10,465 nucleotides of DNA, taken from assembly GCA_900766795.1 (NCBI GenBank), contig CAAFWX010000083.1, positions 1 through 10,465 of the forward strand, read 5' to 3'. Source of the stretch: Oscillospiraceae bacterium (GTDB lineage: Bacteria > Bacillota_A > Clostridia > Oscillospirales > Ruminococcaceae). The notes below the pieces were generated by a model. The model made no database searches, was not told where the DNA came from, and saw only the letters and a program-made list of their open reading frames with translations. Made by a program: the position numbers and the translations under genes. Position 1 is the first letter of the stretch. Every line of letters starts with the position of its first letter. Of this stretch, positions 1 to 6,756 are shown in pieces.

Positions 1-825
1 ATCCGCACGGCATTTGTTCCAAAATCGGGAATGAAATTCGTGGTATCGGACTTCTCAGCAATAGAAGCGAGAGTGCTGTCTTGGCTTGCCGGAGAACAAT
101 GGCGGCTTGATGTTTTCAAGAACGGCGGAGATATTTACTGCGCGTCTGCTTCGCAGATGTTCCGTGTACCCGTGGAGAAGCACGGTGTCAACGGACATCT
201 TCGGCAGAAAGGTAAAATCGCAGAGTTGGCTCTTGGCTACGGCGGTTCGGTCGGCGCTCTGAAAGCTATGGGCGCTCTTGAAATGGGCTTATCGGAGGAC
301 GAACTTCAGCCGCTTGTGGATATGTGGCGAAACTCCAACCCGAACATAGTGCAGTTTTGGTGGGCGGTTGACCGCTGCGTTAAGCAGACAGTAAAGGAGC
401 GGATTCCCACAGAAACACACGGTATTCGTTTCAGCTATCAGAGCGGAATGTTGTTCATCACGCTGCCGAGTGGCAGACGGCTTTCTTATGTTAAACCCCG
501 TATCGGAGAGAATAAGTTCGGCGGGGAGTCTGTTACTTACGAGGGAGTTGGCTCAACGAAGAAATGGGAACGAATCGAAAGCTACGGTCCTAAGTTCGTG
601 GAGAATATTGTTCAGGCAATAAGCCGAGATATTCTCTGCTACGCTATGCAAACGTTGCACAACTTTCGTATTTGCGGTCATGTACACGATGAGCTTATCA
701 TCGAATGCCCACTAGATACGAATGTGTCTGAAATCTGCGAGATGATGGGCAGAACACCGCCGTTCGCAAAGGGACTTCCGCTGCGGGCGGACGGTTATGA
801 ATGTAATTTCTATAAAAAAGATTGA
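1..825 (+). CDS. Phage family A DNA polymerase, C-terminal part (5' end outside window)
   Basis: This is the polymerase domain of a Pol I-like (family A) enzyme that extends primers with dNTPs and probably replicates the phage genome. The frame is open from base 1, with in-frame codons reading RTAFVP before the first ATG at 31, so the gene is truncated by the window edge; 274 codons are visible. Numbered from base 1, motif A is DFSAIEAR with the metal-binding Asp at D17. Motif B (O-helix) runs R68 to G81 with R68, K72 and Y80. Motif C is VHDE with H229, D230 and E231. The position matching Phe762 of E. coli Pol I is Leu76 by spacing. Family members have about 600-700 residues, so over half is missing, including any exonuclease domain. 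It heads the replication cluster. The family call is secure; the replicative role is inferred from context. Confidence 0.95.
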   Translation: MRTAFVPKSGMKFVVSDFSAIEARVLSWLAGEQWRLDVFKNGGDIYCASASQMFRVPVEKHGVNGHLRQKGKIAELALGYGGSVGALKAMGALEMGLSEDELQPLVDMWRNSNPNIVQFWWAVDRCVKQTVKERIPTETHGIRFSYQSGMLFITLPSGRRLSYVKPRIGENKFGGESVTYEGVGSTKKWERIESYGPKFVENIVQAISRDILCYAMQTLHNFRICGHVHDELIIECPLDTNVSEICEMMGRTPPFAKGLPLRADGYECNFYKKD

Positions 826-831
826 GTATTG

Positions 832-894
832 GTTCGGTTTTTGCCTTTGCCTGTCCGTTAGTAGGTGAAGGCAATAAACCGAATAAATTTTTTT
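832..894 (+). terminator. Long hairpin plus T-run after the polymerase gene (terminator or attenuator)
   Basis: The left arm, 832-852, pairs with the right arm, 863-884. The stem is about 21 bp with one bulged T at 875, a few G-U pairs and a loop of about 10 bases (853-862). It starts 6 bases after the polymerase stop codon. A run of seven T (888-894) follows the stem after AAA, and the ribosome binding site of the next gene (GGAGGAG, 895-901) follows at once. The shape suits an intrinsic terminator or attenuator, although AAA between stem and T-run is not ideal. No clear promoter lies between it and the next gene, so some read-through must occur if that gene belongs to this operon. Confidence 0.6.
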
Positions 895-905
895 GGAGGA
901 GAAAA

Positions 906-1334
906 ATGATTTACACAAAAAACAACAACAAGAAAAATCCCGTTCTTGACGGAAACACCTTCTCTGTCTGCTGCAAATGCGGAAAGGAAGTCCCTGTTCC
1001 TCTGAACGAACTGTTCAACGCAAAGAAAGACCACCCGCTTTCGGCAAGGATAATGTGCCCTGAATGCACAAAGGAACGGTTCAGGCACTATCACCCCACT
1101 CTTAACGATGTCGCGGCATTGGCCTTGACATTGTGCAAACTCGGTTACACACGGCAGGTTCGTTCCACTTATGACGATTATGATATCGAGGATATACAGG
1201 ACCTTCATCCGGAGGCTTACGGAAACTTCGTAAGCGGGCTGCTGACAGCTGTTACGGCGAGCAGTATCAGATATTTCACGGAAGAAATCAAGGAGGCAAT
1301 ATATGAGTCAGAAAGTAAAAATTGCAGTATGTAA
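906..1334 (+). CDS. Small four-cysteine (zinc-ribbon-like) phage protein, function unknown
   Basis: This 142-residue protein sits between the polymerase and primase-helicase genes. The ATG at 906 is chosen because GGAGGAG lies just upstream at 895-901; an in-frame TTG at 822 has no ribosome binding site and lies across the polymerase stop codon and the hairpin. Near the N-terminus there is CCKC (C22, C23, C25) and, about 26 residues on, CPEC (C51, C54), which together could bind one zinc ion. The remainder is predicted soluble and mixed, with a Tyr/Asp-rich acidic stretch near residues 87-100. It overlaps the next gene by 32 bases. I do not recognise a named family. Zinc binding is inferred from the Cys spacing, and a role in replication only from position. 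Confidence 0.85.
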   Translation: MIYTKNNNKKNPVLDGNTFSVCCKCGKEVPVPLNELFNAKKDHPLSARIMCPECTKERFRHYHPTLNDVAALALTLCKLGYTRQVRSTYDDYDIEDIQDLHPEAYGNFVSGLLTAVTASSIRYFTEEIKEAIYESESKNCSM

Positions 1335-3687
1335 CCGCAGAACCGATAAAAAGTACAAAAATCAGGAGATGGACTGGCAGTATATCGTGAACCGCAATAA
1401 GAACCCCGTGCGTACTTCCGAGACTGCCGAGGAATATCCCAAACTGCCTAAGGAGCAGCGCAGCAGTCTGAAAGACATTGGTGGTCTGGTCGGTGGCTGG
1501 CTGAAGGGTGGCATCCGTAAGAATGGTAATGTGCTGTTCCGCACGGTAGGTCTGTTGGATGCAGACCATGTACCCGCAGGGGTTGACCTTTGTGGTGCAG
1601 TGCGTGGAGTGTTCGGCGATATTACCTATTTTATTTATTCCACCCACAGCCACACACCCGATAATCCAAGATACCGTGTAGTATTCCTGCTTTCCCGCGA
1701 GGTCAGCGAAGATGAGTACCCGGCTCTTATGCGCATGGTGGCAAAGCAAATCGGCATGGATTATTTTGACGACTCCACCTATCAGGCAAACCGTATGATG
1801 TATTGGGCGTCCTGTCCCTCCAACGGCGAGTTTGTTTTCGAGGAGCAGAGCGGTCAACCCCTCGATGTTGACAAACTCCTGGGTATGTACAAGGACTGGC
1901 GCGATATCTCGCAGTGGCCTACCTCCAGCCGACAGTCCGAGGTTATCAAAAAGGAAACCAAGACACAGAAGAACCCTTTGGAAAAAGAGGGTACGGTTGG
2001 CGTGTTCTGCCGTGCCTATCCGACAATTCAAGAAGTCATAGATGAATTCCTTTCTGATGTATATGCGCCCACGTCATCTCCCACCAGATATGACTACCTG
2101 GAAGCGGACTCTGTTGCGGGTGTTGTCATCTACGATGATATTTTCGCCTACAGCCACCATGCAACAGACCCCGCCTGCGGAAGGCTTCTTAATGGATTTG
2201 ACCTCGTCCGCATTCACCGTTTCGGTGATTTGGATGAGAAAAAATCTTTCAACGCGATGTGCGAGTTTGCCCTGTCCTTAGAAAAGGTCAAGCTGCAGAT
2301 TGCCACAGAGCGCCGCGAAATGGCTGAACATGAATTTGAAAGCGCGGAAAATTGGGAGTCTCTTCTGAAATATCAGCCTCGCAGTAATGTACTGGAAAAC
2401 TCCGTGTGGAATGAAATGCTAATTCTGAACAACGACCCCGACTGCGCCAATTTTGCATTCAATGAGATGGCAAACCGCATTCAGGTGACAGGACCTTTGC
2501 CCTGGGACAGACCAAAGGATAACAAGTTCTGGCGTGATGCGGATACGGCGCAGCTCAAAGCCATGATTGATGTGCGCTATGTTCCCTTTTCCAGCCGCAA
2601 CCATGAGGTAAGCTTTACCAAGGTGGCAGATGATCGTCGCTTCCATCCCGTGCGCGATTACCTCAACAGCCTGCCTGCTTGGGACGGCAAAAAGCGTATT
2701 GATTATATTCTCATCAAATATCTTTCTGCTGACAACACCGAATATGTCAGAACCGTTACACGCAAGACCTTTGTGGCTGCCGTAGCCCGTATCTACAAAC
2801 CCGGCACAAAGTTCGACAGCGTGTTGGTATTGGACGGTATTCAGGGCATCGGAAAGAGTACCCTGTTCAAAGACCTTGTGGGCGATGAATATTACTCCGA
2901 AACTCTGTCCCTTACCGATATGAATGATAAGTCCGGCGCAGAAAAACTGCAAGGCTTCTGGATCATGGAGATTGCAGAACTTGCAGGAATGAAGAAGGCT
3001 GACATTGAGAAGGTAAAAGCATTCCTGTCCACCTCCGATGACAAATACCGTCCCTCCTACGGCAAGACAGTGGAAAGCCATCCAAGACAGTGCATCATCA
3101 TTGCCTCAGTTAACGGTGAGCGCGGTTATCTGCGTGACATCACCGGAAACCGCCGCTTCTGGGTTGTGAAGCTGAATCAGACGGAGCAAAAAAAGACCTG
3201 GCATTTTACCAAAGAAGAACGCGGCCAAATTTGGGCAGAAGCAAAACACTACTACGAAAACGGTGAAAAACTGTACCTTGAGGGTGATATGATTTCTGCC
3301 GCTGAAGAGGTGCAGCGTGAAGCAATGGAAGTAGACGAGCGTCAGGGCATGGTTGAGGAATATCTCGACACCCTGCTCCCGGATAATTGGGACAGCATGG
3401 ATATCTTCGCAAGACGCAATTTCCTGTCGGAAAAGGACGCGCCCACAAGCGTGAGAGGCACGGTGCGCCGTAAGCTTGTCAGCAATGCGGAAATCTGGTG
3501 CGAATGTTTCGGCCGCAACCTTTCTGATTTAAAGCCTGCGGACTCCTATGCGATAGCCGCACTTATGACGCAAATCGACGGCTGGCAACGAACCACAAAA
3601 GTACGCAAGCGTTCTCCATACGGCAAGCAACGGCTCTATGAAAGAGTCTGTTGCCTGACTGATGATGACGAAAGTGTTGATAAATAA
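1303..3687 (+). CDS. VapE/VirE-type primase-helicase
   Basis: This 794-residue fusion protein probably primes and unwinds phage DNA at the origin. The N-terminal part resembles an archaeo-eukaryotic primase (PrimPol) fold: a DAD motif at D86-D88, an STHSH motif at 113-117 followed by PRYR at 122-125, and DDSTYQANR at 156-164. The C-terminal part is a virulence-associated-E/D5-like P-loop ATPase: Walker A GIQGIGKST at 512-520, a Walker B-like strand at 551-560 with E556 and E559, a sensor-like strand ending in N604, and a DITGNRRFW block at 612-620 that likely carries the arginine finger. The ATG at 1303 has AGGAGG at 1291-1296. The gene overlaps its upstream neighbour and is followed by a repeat-bearing gap. 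CGG is used for only one of 55 Arg, against 10 of 25 in the helicase gene at 4638. The ATPase assignment is firm; the primase domain is likely. Confidence 0.93.
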   Translation: MSQKVKIAVCNRRTDKKYKNQEMDWQYIVNRNKNPVRTSETAEEYPKLPKEQRSSLKDIGGLVGGWLKGGIRKNGNVLFRTVGLLDADHVPAGVDLCGAVRGVFGDITYFIYSTHSHTPDNPRYRVVFLLSREVSEDEYPALMRMVAKQIGMDYFDDSTYQANRMMYWASCPSNGEFVFEEQSGQPLDVDKLLGMYKDWRDISQWPTSSRQSEVIKKETKTQKNPLEKEGTVGVFCRAYPTIQEVIDEFLSDVYAPTSSPTRYDYLEADSVAGVVIYDDIFAYSHHATDPACGRLLNGFDLVRIHRFGDLDEKKSFNAMCEFALSLEKVKLQIATERREMAEHEFESAENWESLLKYQPRSNVLENSVWNEMLILNNDPDCANFAFNEMANRIQVTGPLPWDRPKDNKFWRDADTAQLKAMIDVRYVPFSSRNHEVSFTKVADDRRFHPVRDYLNSLPAWDGKKRIDYILIKYLSADNTEYVRTVTRKTFVAAVARIYKPGTKFDSVLVLDGIQGIGKSTLFKDLVGDEYYSETLSLTDMNDKSGAEKLQGFWIMEIAELAGMKKADIEKVKAFLSTSDDKYRPSYGKTVESHPRQCIIIASVNGERGYLRDITGNRRFWVVKLNQTEQKKTWHFTKEERGQIWAEAKHYYENGEKLYLEGDMISAAEEVQREAMEVDERQGMVEEYLDTLLPDNWDSMDIFARRNFLSEKDAPTSVRGTVRRKLVSNAEIWCECFGRNLSDLKPADSYAIAALMTQIDGWQRTTKVRKRSPYGKQRLYERVCCLTDDDESVDK

Positions 3688-3697
3688 AGGGTTTGGA

Positions 3698-3827
3698 GGG
3701 TACAAGCAACGGTGGCAACATCTATTTCCCTTATATTCAAAATGAAGAAATAAATAGTATAACAGGGGGGTATAACACCCGCGTAGTAATTATAGAGAGT
3801 ATTGTTTCCAGTCGTTGCTTGTTACCC
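3698..3827. repeat. Long inverted repeat around an AT-rich core; candidate replication origin
   Basis: The left arm GGGTACAAGCAACG (3698-3711) is the reverse complement of CGTTGCTTGTTACCC (3813-3827) apart from one extra base. Past a small internal gap, pairing resumes: GGCAACA just inside the left arm matches TGTTTCC just inside the right arm at six of seven positions. Each left-arm half carries a GCAAC core (AGCAAC, GGCAAC), like inverted iterons. Between the arms, 32 of 40 bases at 3721-3760 are A or T, and GTATAACA occurs twice (3758-3765, 3770-3777) around a run of six G. The element lies 11 bases after the primase-helicase stop codon. In staphylococcal pathogenicity islands the origin also sits beside the replication initiator gene, with short repeats flanking an AT-rich stretch. 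Origin function here is inferred; a structured RNA is the main alternative. Confidence 0.5.
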
Positions 3828-3851
3828 GAAATCAGAAAGGATAGACGTTCA

Positions 3852-4379
3852 ATGTTTGAGGAACTGAATGGCGAGATAACAGAAAAATATATCCGGCGTT
3901 GTCATAAGCGCCTTCGGGAACTAAACGCACCTCTTGAAAACTGGAGATGCGTGGAGGTTGTCGATGGTGAGACGGCGGATTTCAACTGTGAACTGTGTGA
4001 CTGCCATAAGGTCAGATTTATCCATGTGATGGAGCATTCGAATTACGATGGGCTGTTACAAGTGGGATGTATCTGCGCCGGTATCATGGAGGGCGACCTT
4101 ATAGCGGCAAAAGCGCGTGATGATGAAGTCCGCAGAAAAAGTCAACGCAGGTCAAATTTCCGCAAAAAGAAATGGAATGAAATCAGCGAAAATAAATGGT
4201 CGGTCAAATACAAACAGCGTTCTGTGCTGATTGAACGGGATGCTTTCAGGGACAGAGATTTTTATAAAATCAGCATTGACTCCGATCGGTATCAGTGGTG
4301 GAACAACCGCCGCATTGAGACATTGGAAGATGCAAAACGGTGTGTTTTTGAACTAATTGATTGGGAGGAACCGCAATGA
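3852..4379 (+). CDS. Cys-rich phage protein of unknown function
   Basis: This is a soluble, basic protein of 175 residues from the ATG at 3852, which has AAAGGA at 3836-3841 ten bases upstream. The frame stays open back to a TTG at 3693, but that start has no good ribosome binding site and the added stretch covers the inverted-repeat region, so I use 3852. Residues 46-51 hold CELCDC and residues 73-75 hold CIC, with a VRFIHVMEH segment between them. This cluster of Cys and His could bind zinc. A strongly basic stretch follows at about 92-110, and the C-terminal part ends in a short acidic Trp-containing tail. The stop codon overlaps the next start (ATGA, 4376-4379), so translation is likely coupled to the nuclease. 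I do not recognise a named family; nucleic-acid binding is only a guess from the basic stretch and context. Confidence 0.8.
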   Translation: MFEELNGEITEKYIRRCHKRLRELNAPLENWRCVEVVDGETADFNCELCDCHKVRFIHVMEHSNYDGLLQVGCICAGIMEGDLIAAKARDDEVRRKSQRRSNFRKKKWNEISENKWSVKYKQRSVLIERDAFRDRDFYKISIDSDRYQWWNNRRIETLEDAKRCVFELIDWEEPQ

Positions 4380-4657
4380 AAGAAGCAACCATAGAAAGAA
4401 AACTGGTATCCGTCGCAAAGTTGCGCGGAGGCATTTGCCCCAAGTGGGTGTCTCCCGGTTATGATGGTGTGCCTGACAGAATAGTACTTCTGCCGGGCGG
4501 CAAAATCGGCTTTGTGGAGGTCAAAGCACCCGGAGAGAAACCAAGACCGCTTCAGTTAGCAAGGCACAAGACATTGATGAACCTCGGTTTTCGGGTGTAC
4601 GTCATTGACAGCGTGGAACAGATAGGAGCGACACTTGATGATATACAATCCTCATGA
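4376..4657 (+). CDS. VRR-NUC domain nuclease
   Basis: This 93-residue protein consists almost entirely of a VRR-NUC domain, a PD-(D/E)XK-superfamily nuclease type found alone in many phages. The expected order is visible: E7 near the start, GVPDR with D34, FVEVK with E48 and K50, and Q60. The ATG at 4376 is chosen over an in-frame TTG at 4361 because GGAGGA (4363-4368) lies seven bases before the ATG and would overlap the TTG start. It overlaps the previous gene by ATGA and the following helicase gene by 20 bases. Stand-alone VRR-NUC proteins are thought to cut structured or branched DNA, and pairing with an SNF2-like helicase recurs in Clostridia phages. The substrate cannot be read from sequence. 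The family call is strong. Confidence 0.92.
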   Translation: MKEATIERKLVSVAKLRGGICPKWVSPGYDGVPDRIVLLPGGKIGFVEVKAPGEKPRPLQLARHKTLMNLGFRVYVIDSVEQIGATLDDIQSS

Positions 4658-5993
4658 TTATCAGAAATATGCCGCCGATTTCATAATCAATCACCCTATT
4701 TCCGCACTCCTATTGGATATGGGGCTTGGCAAGACAAGCATTACGTTGACGGCAATAAACGACCTGCTTTTTGACAGGTTCGAGGTGCATAAAGTCCTTG
4801 TAGTAGCGCCGCTGCGTGTGGCTCGTGACACTTGGTCGGCTGAAATCGAAAAGTGGGAGCATTTGCGGGAACTGCGTTACAGCGTTGTTGTCGGAACAGA
4901 GCAAGAGCGGTTGAAAGCTCTCCGCACTCCCGCAGATGTCTACATCATCAACCGCGAAAACATACAGTGGCTTGTGGAGGAAAGCGGACTTCCCCTTGAC
5001 TACGATATGGCTGTTATTGACGAATTATCGTCCTTCAAAAATCATCAGTCAAAGCGGTTCAAGGCATTTATGAAGGTTCGCCCGAAGCTGAAACGGATAG
5101 TCGGACTTACGGGCACTCCTGCCAGCAACGGTCTGATGGACTTGTTCGCAGAATTCAAGCTGTTGGATATGGGAGAACGGCTCGGGCGGTTTATCGGGCA
5201 GTACCGAAACGCATACTTTCAGCCCGACAAGCGAAACGGCATGGGGGTTTACAGCTACAAGCCGTTACCCGATGCGGAACAGCGGATATACGACAAAATC
5301 TCCGACATCACCATTTCGATGAAAGCCACAGACCACCTTACAATGCCCGAACTCGTGAGTACGGAGTACACGGTTCAGCTTTCGGAAAAGGAAAAGGAGA
5401 AATACGACCATCTGAAAAAGGAACTCGTCCTTACCACCGAAGATAATGAAGTAACTGCGGCAAATGCCGCTTCTCTTTCAAACAAGCTGTCGCAGATGGC
5501 AAACGGAGCGGTGTATTCCGATGACGAAAGCGTAATCGAGATACACGACCGAAAGCTTGACGCTTTGGAAGATATAATCGAGAGCATGAACGGCAGACCG
5601 CTGCTTGTGGCTTACTGGTTCAAGCACGACATGGAGCGAATCCGAAAGCGGTTTGAAGTCCATGAAATTCGGTCAAGCGAGGATATCTCCGACTGGAACA
5701 GCGGAAAAATCCCCGTGGCGCTTATTCACCCCGCAAGCGCGGGACACGGATTAAATTTACAGAGCGGCGGTTCAACACTGGTTTGGTTCGGGCTTACATG
5801 GAGCCTTGAACTGTATCAGCAGACGAACGCAAGGCTCTGGCGGCAAGGTCAGATCGCCGACACGGTGGTAATTCAGCACATAGTCGCAAAAGGCACTATC
5901 GACGAGCAGATAATTAAGGCTCTGAAAACAAAGGACACAACACAGGCGGCTCTAATTGCCGCCGTGAAAGCAGATTTGGAGGTACATAGATGA
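4638..5993 (+). CDS. SNF2-like (superfamily 2) DNA helicase/translocase
   Basis: This 451-residue superfamily 2 ATPase probably moves along duplex DNA during replication or recombination. The motifs appear in order: Walker A DMGLGKT (27-33, Lys at 32), motif II DELS (128-131) in place of DEAH, motif III LTGTPASNG (157-165), motif V HPASAGHGLNLQ (364-375), and motif VI QQTNARLWRQGQ (394-405), the Q..R..R..Q pattern of SNF2 enzymes. The compact length, without accessory domains, fits phage members of the family. The ATG at 4638 has AGGAG at 4624-4628; a TTG directly before it (4635) is less likely. It overlaps the nuclease gene by 20 bases and the next gene by ATGA. It favours CGG for Arg (10 of 25), unlike the primase-helicase gene. 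Confidence 0.94.
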   Translation: MIYNPHDYQKYAADFIINHPISALLLDMGLGKTSITLTAINDLLFDRFEVHKVLVVAPLRVARDTWSAEIEKWEHLRELRYSVVVGTEQERLKALRTPADVYIINRENIQWLVEESGLPLDYDMAVIDELSSFKNHQSKRFKAFMKVRPKLKRIVGLTGTPASNGLMDLFAEFKLLDMGERLGRFIGQYRNAYFQPDKRNGMGVYSYKPLPDAEQRIYDKISDITISMKATDHLTMPELVSTEYTVQLSEKEKEKYDHLKKELVLTTEDNEVTAANAASLSNKLSQMANGAVYSDDESVIEIHDRKLDALEDIIESMNGRPLLVAYWFKHDMERIRKRFEVHEIRSSEDISDWNSGKIPVALIHPASAGHGLNLQSGGSTLVWFGLTWSLELYQQTNARLWRQGQIADTVVIQHIVAKGTIDEQIIKALKTKDTTQAALIAAVKADLEVHR

Positions 5994-6208
5994 ACGGATA
6001 TAAGGAATTGGCTAATGCAATCATCTTACAGGCGGTAAAGGATTACAGAGAGGCTCTCCGTCTTTTGAGTATGAACCCGAACGATAAATCGGCAAAGCGC
6101 GACCAAAGGAACATTGAGCGTTTCTTTCGTTCGGAATGGTTCAGTATCCTTACAGACTTGAATGGAGAACTGCTTATGAAAAAGTTGAAAGAGGAGGTTT
6201 CGGTATGA
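5990..6208 (+). CDS. Small helical phage protein, function unknown
   Basis: This 72-residue protein has ATG at 5990 with GGAGG at 5978-5982. Its start overlaps the helicase stop and its own stop overlaps the next start, both as ATGA, so it is probably translated in step with both neighbours. The sequence looks alpha-helical and charged, with an aromatic segment RFFRSEWF near residues 44-51 and a C-terminal Lys/Glu-rich helix. There is no signal peptide, membrane segment or Cys cluster. Small proteins of this kind often sit just before the late activator in phages of this type, but I know of no established function. Confidence 0.82.
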   Translation: MNGYKELANAIILQAVKDYREALRLLSMNPNDKSAKRDQRNIERFFRSEWFSILTDLNGELLMKKLKEEVSV

Positions 6209-6621
6209 CAGCAAAGGAATTTCTGATAAGCGCATCTGAAATGAACCGACAGATACACTACAAGGAAATTGAACTGAAAAGTCTGCGGGATTTGGCAAGC
6301 GGGATATCCGGCTGCGGTTTCGGAGAACGGCTTTCGGGAACAAGAAATCCCGACCCGCCTTTCGTTAGGTACACTGACAAGGCTTTGTCCCTTGAAAAAG
6401 AAATTCAGAACGACAAGTGCAAGCTGTCTGAACTTAAATACTCCATCGGCAAAGCAATTGATGATTTGGAAAACACAAACGAGCGTACTGTGCTTCGGTA
6501 CAAGTATCTAATGTTCCTTTCGTGGAAAGAAATCAGTACAAAAATGGGGTATTCAAAAAGGTGGGTAATAAAGCTGCACGAAAGAGCCGTTCAGAATTTT
6601 TCTGATAATTGGACACCCTAG
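6205..6621 (+). CDS. DUF1492/ArpU-like transcription activator with sigma-region-4-like HTH
   Basis: This 138-residue protein is probably the activator that switches on the packaging and structural genes. The N-terminal half is helical and coiled-coil-like, with Glu/Lys/Leu-rich stretches around 14-30 and 60-90, broken by a Gly/Pro-rich segment at 33-52. The C-terminal part (about 91-132) matches a sigma-70 region 4-like helix-turn-helix: ERTVLRYKYL, then SWKEISTKMGYS, then a basic recognition helix KRWVIKLHERA. The ATG at 6205 has GAGGAGG at 6191-6197; upstream in-frame codons would overlap the previous gene for 70 bases. It is the last gene before a strong promoter and repeats at 6631-6677, which may be its own target. 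Related phage activators (ArpU and RinA types) act at this point. The family is likely; the target is inferred. Confidence 0.86.
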   Translation: MTAKEFLISASEMNRQIHYKEIELKSLRDLASGISGCGFGERLSGTRNPDPPFVRYTDKALSLEKEIQNDKCKLSELKYSIGKAIDDLENTNERTVLRYKYLMFLSWKEISTKMGYSKRWVIKLHERAVQNFSDNWTP

Positions 6622-6630
6622 TACACAGCA

Positions 6631-6647
6631 GTTCACCCCTGTTCACC
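6631..6647 (+). repeat. Two GTTCACC repeats next to the promoter (candidate activator site)
   Basis: GTTCACC occurs at 6631-6637 and 6641-6647, a spacing of 10 bp or one helical turn, ending one base before the -35 box. This places both copies on one face of the DNA, as expected for a protein that touches RNA polymerase. The neighbouring DUF1492/ArpU-like protein is the obvious candidate, but binding is not shown by the sequence. Confidence 0.55.
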
Positions 6648-6648
6648 G

Positions 6649-6677
6649 TTGACACAGCCCACCTGTTGTGGTATGAT
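6649..6677 (+). promoter_or_regulatory. Near-consensus sigma-A promoter for the packaging genes
   Basis: The -35 box TTGACA (6649-6654) is perfect. A 17-bp spacer leads to TATGAT (6672-6677), one base from the -10 consensus, preceded by TG at 6669-6670 that forms an extended -10. Transcription should start near 6684. The leader to the HNH start codon is then about 70 bases and contains a hairpin. This is the best promoter I found in the window, and it lies exactly between the activator gene and the packaging genes. Confidence 0.85.
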
Positions 6678-6697
6678 ATACTTAGAAAAATATACAG

Positions 6698-6732
6698 AGA
6701 GCCTTGTGGGTTTTATAACTCGCAGGGCTTTT
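6698..6732 (+). terminator. Leader hairpin just after the promoter (candidate attenuator)
   Basis: Bases 6700-6712 pair with 6717-6729: a 13-bp stem without mismatches if three G-U pairs are allowed, closing a TTAT loop. Two further weak pairs at the base take it to 6698 and 6731. The 3' side ends in GGGCTTTT, so a four-base T-run follows the GC-rich part. It begins about 15 bases after the predicted transcription start and ends before the HNH ribosome binding site (6742). It could stop early transcripts or protect the mRNA 5' end. The short T-run makes efficient termination uncertain. Confidence 0.55.
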
Positions 6733-6756
6733 CCTATACCCAAGGAGATGAACCCC

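Noticed and set aside
822..905. TTG start at 822 that would lengthen the four-cysteine protein by 28 residues
   Set aside because: It has no ribosome binding site, overlaps the polymerase stop and would translate the long hairpin; ATG at 906 has GGAGGAG.
1288..2031. 247-codon reverse-strand frame opposite the primase-helicase
   Set aside because: The plus strand encodes clear primase motifs here; the reverse frame has no recognisable domain and no neighbours on its strand.
2419..3081. 220-codon reverse-strand frame opposite the ATPase domain
   Set aside because: It is a shadow of the Walker A and B region, and its protein is His/Cys-rich without family features.
3693..3851. N-terminal extension of the Cys-rich protein from TTG 3693
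   Set aside because: It has poor start context, and the extra residues cover the inverted repeat and AT-rich core; ATG 3852 has AAAGGA at a good distance.
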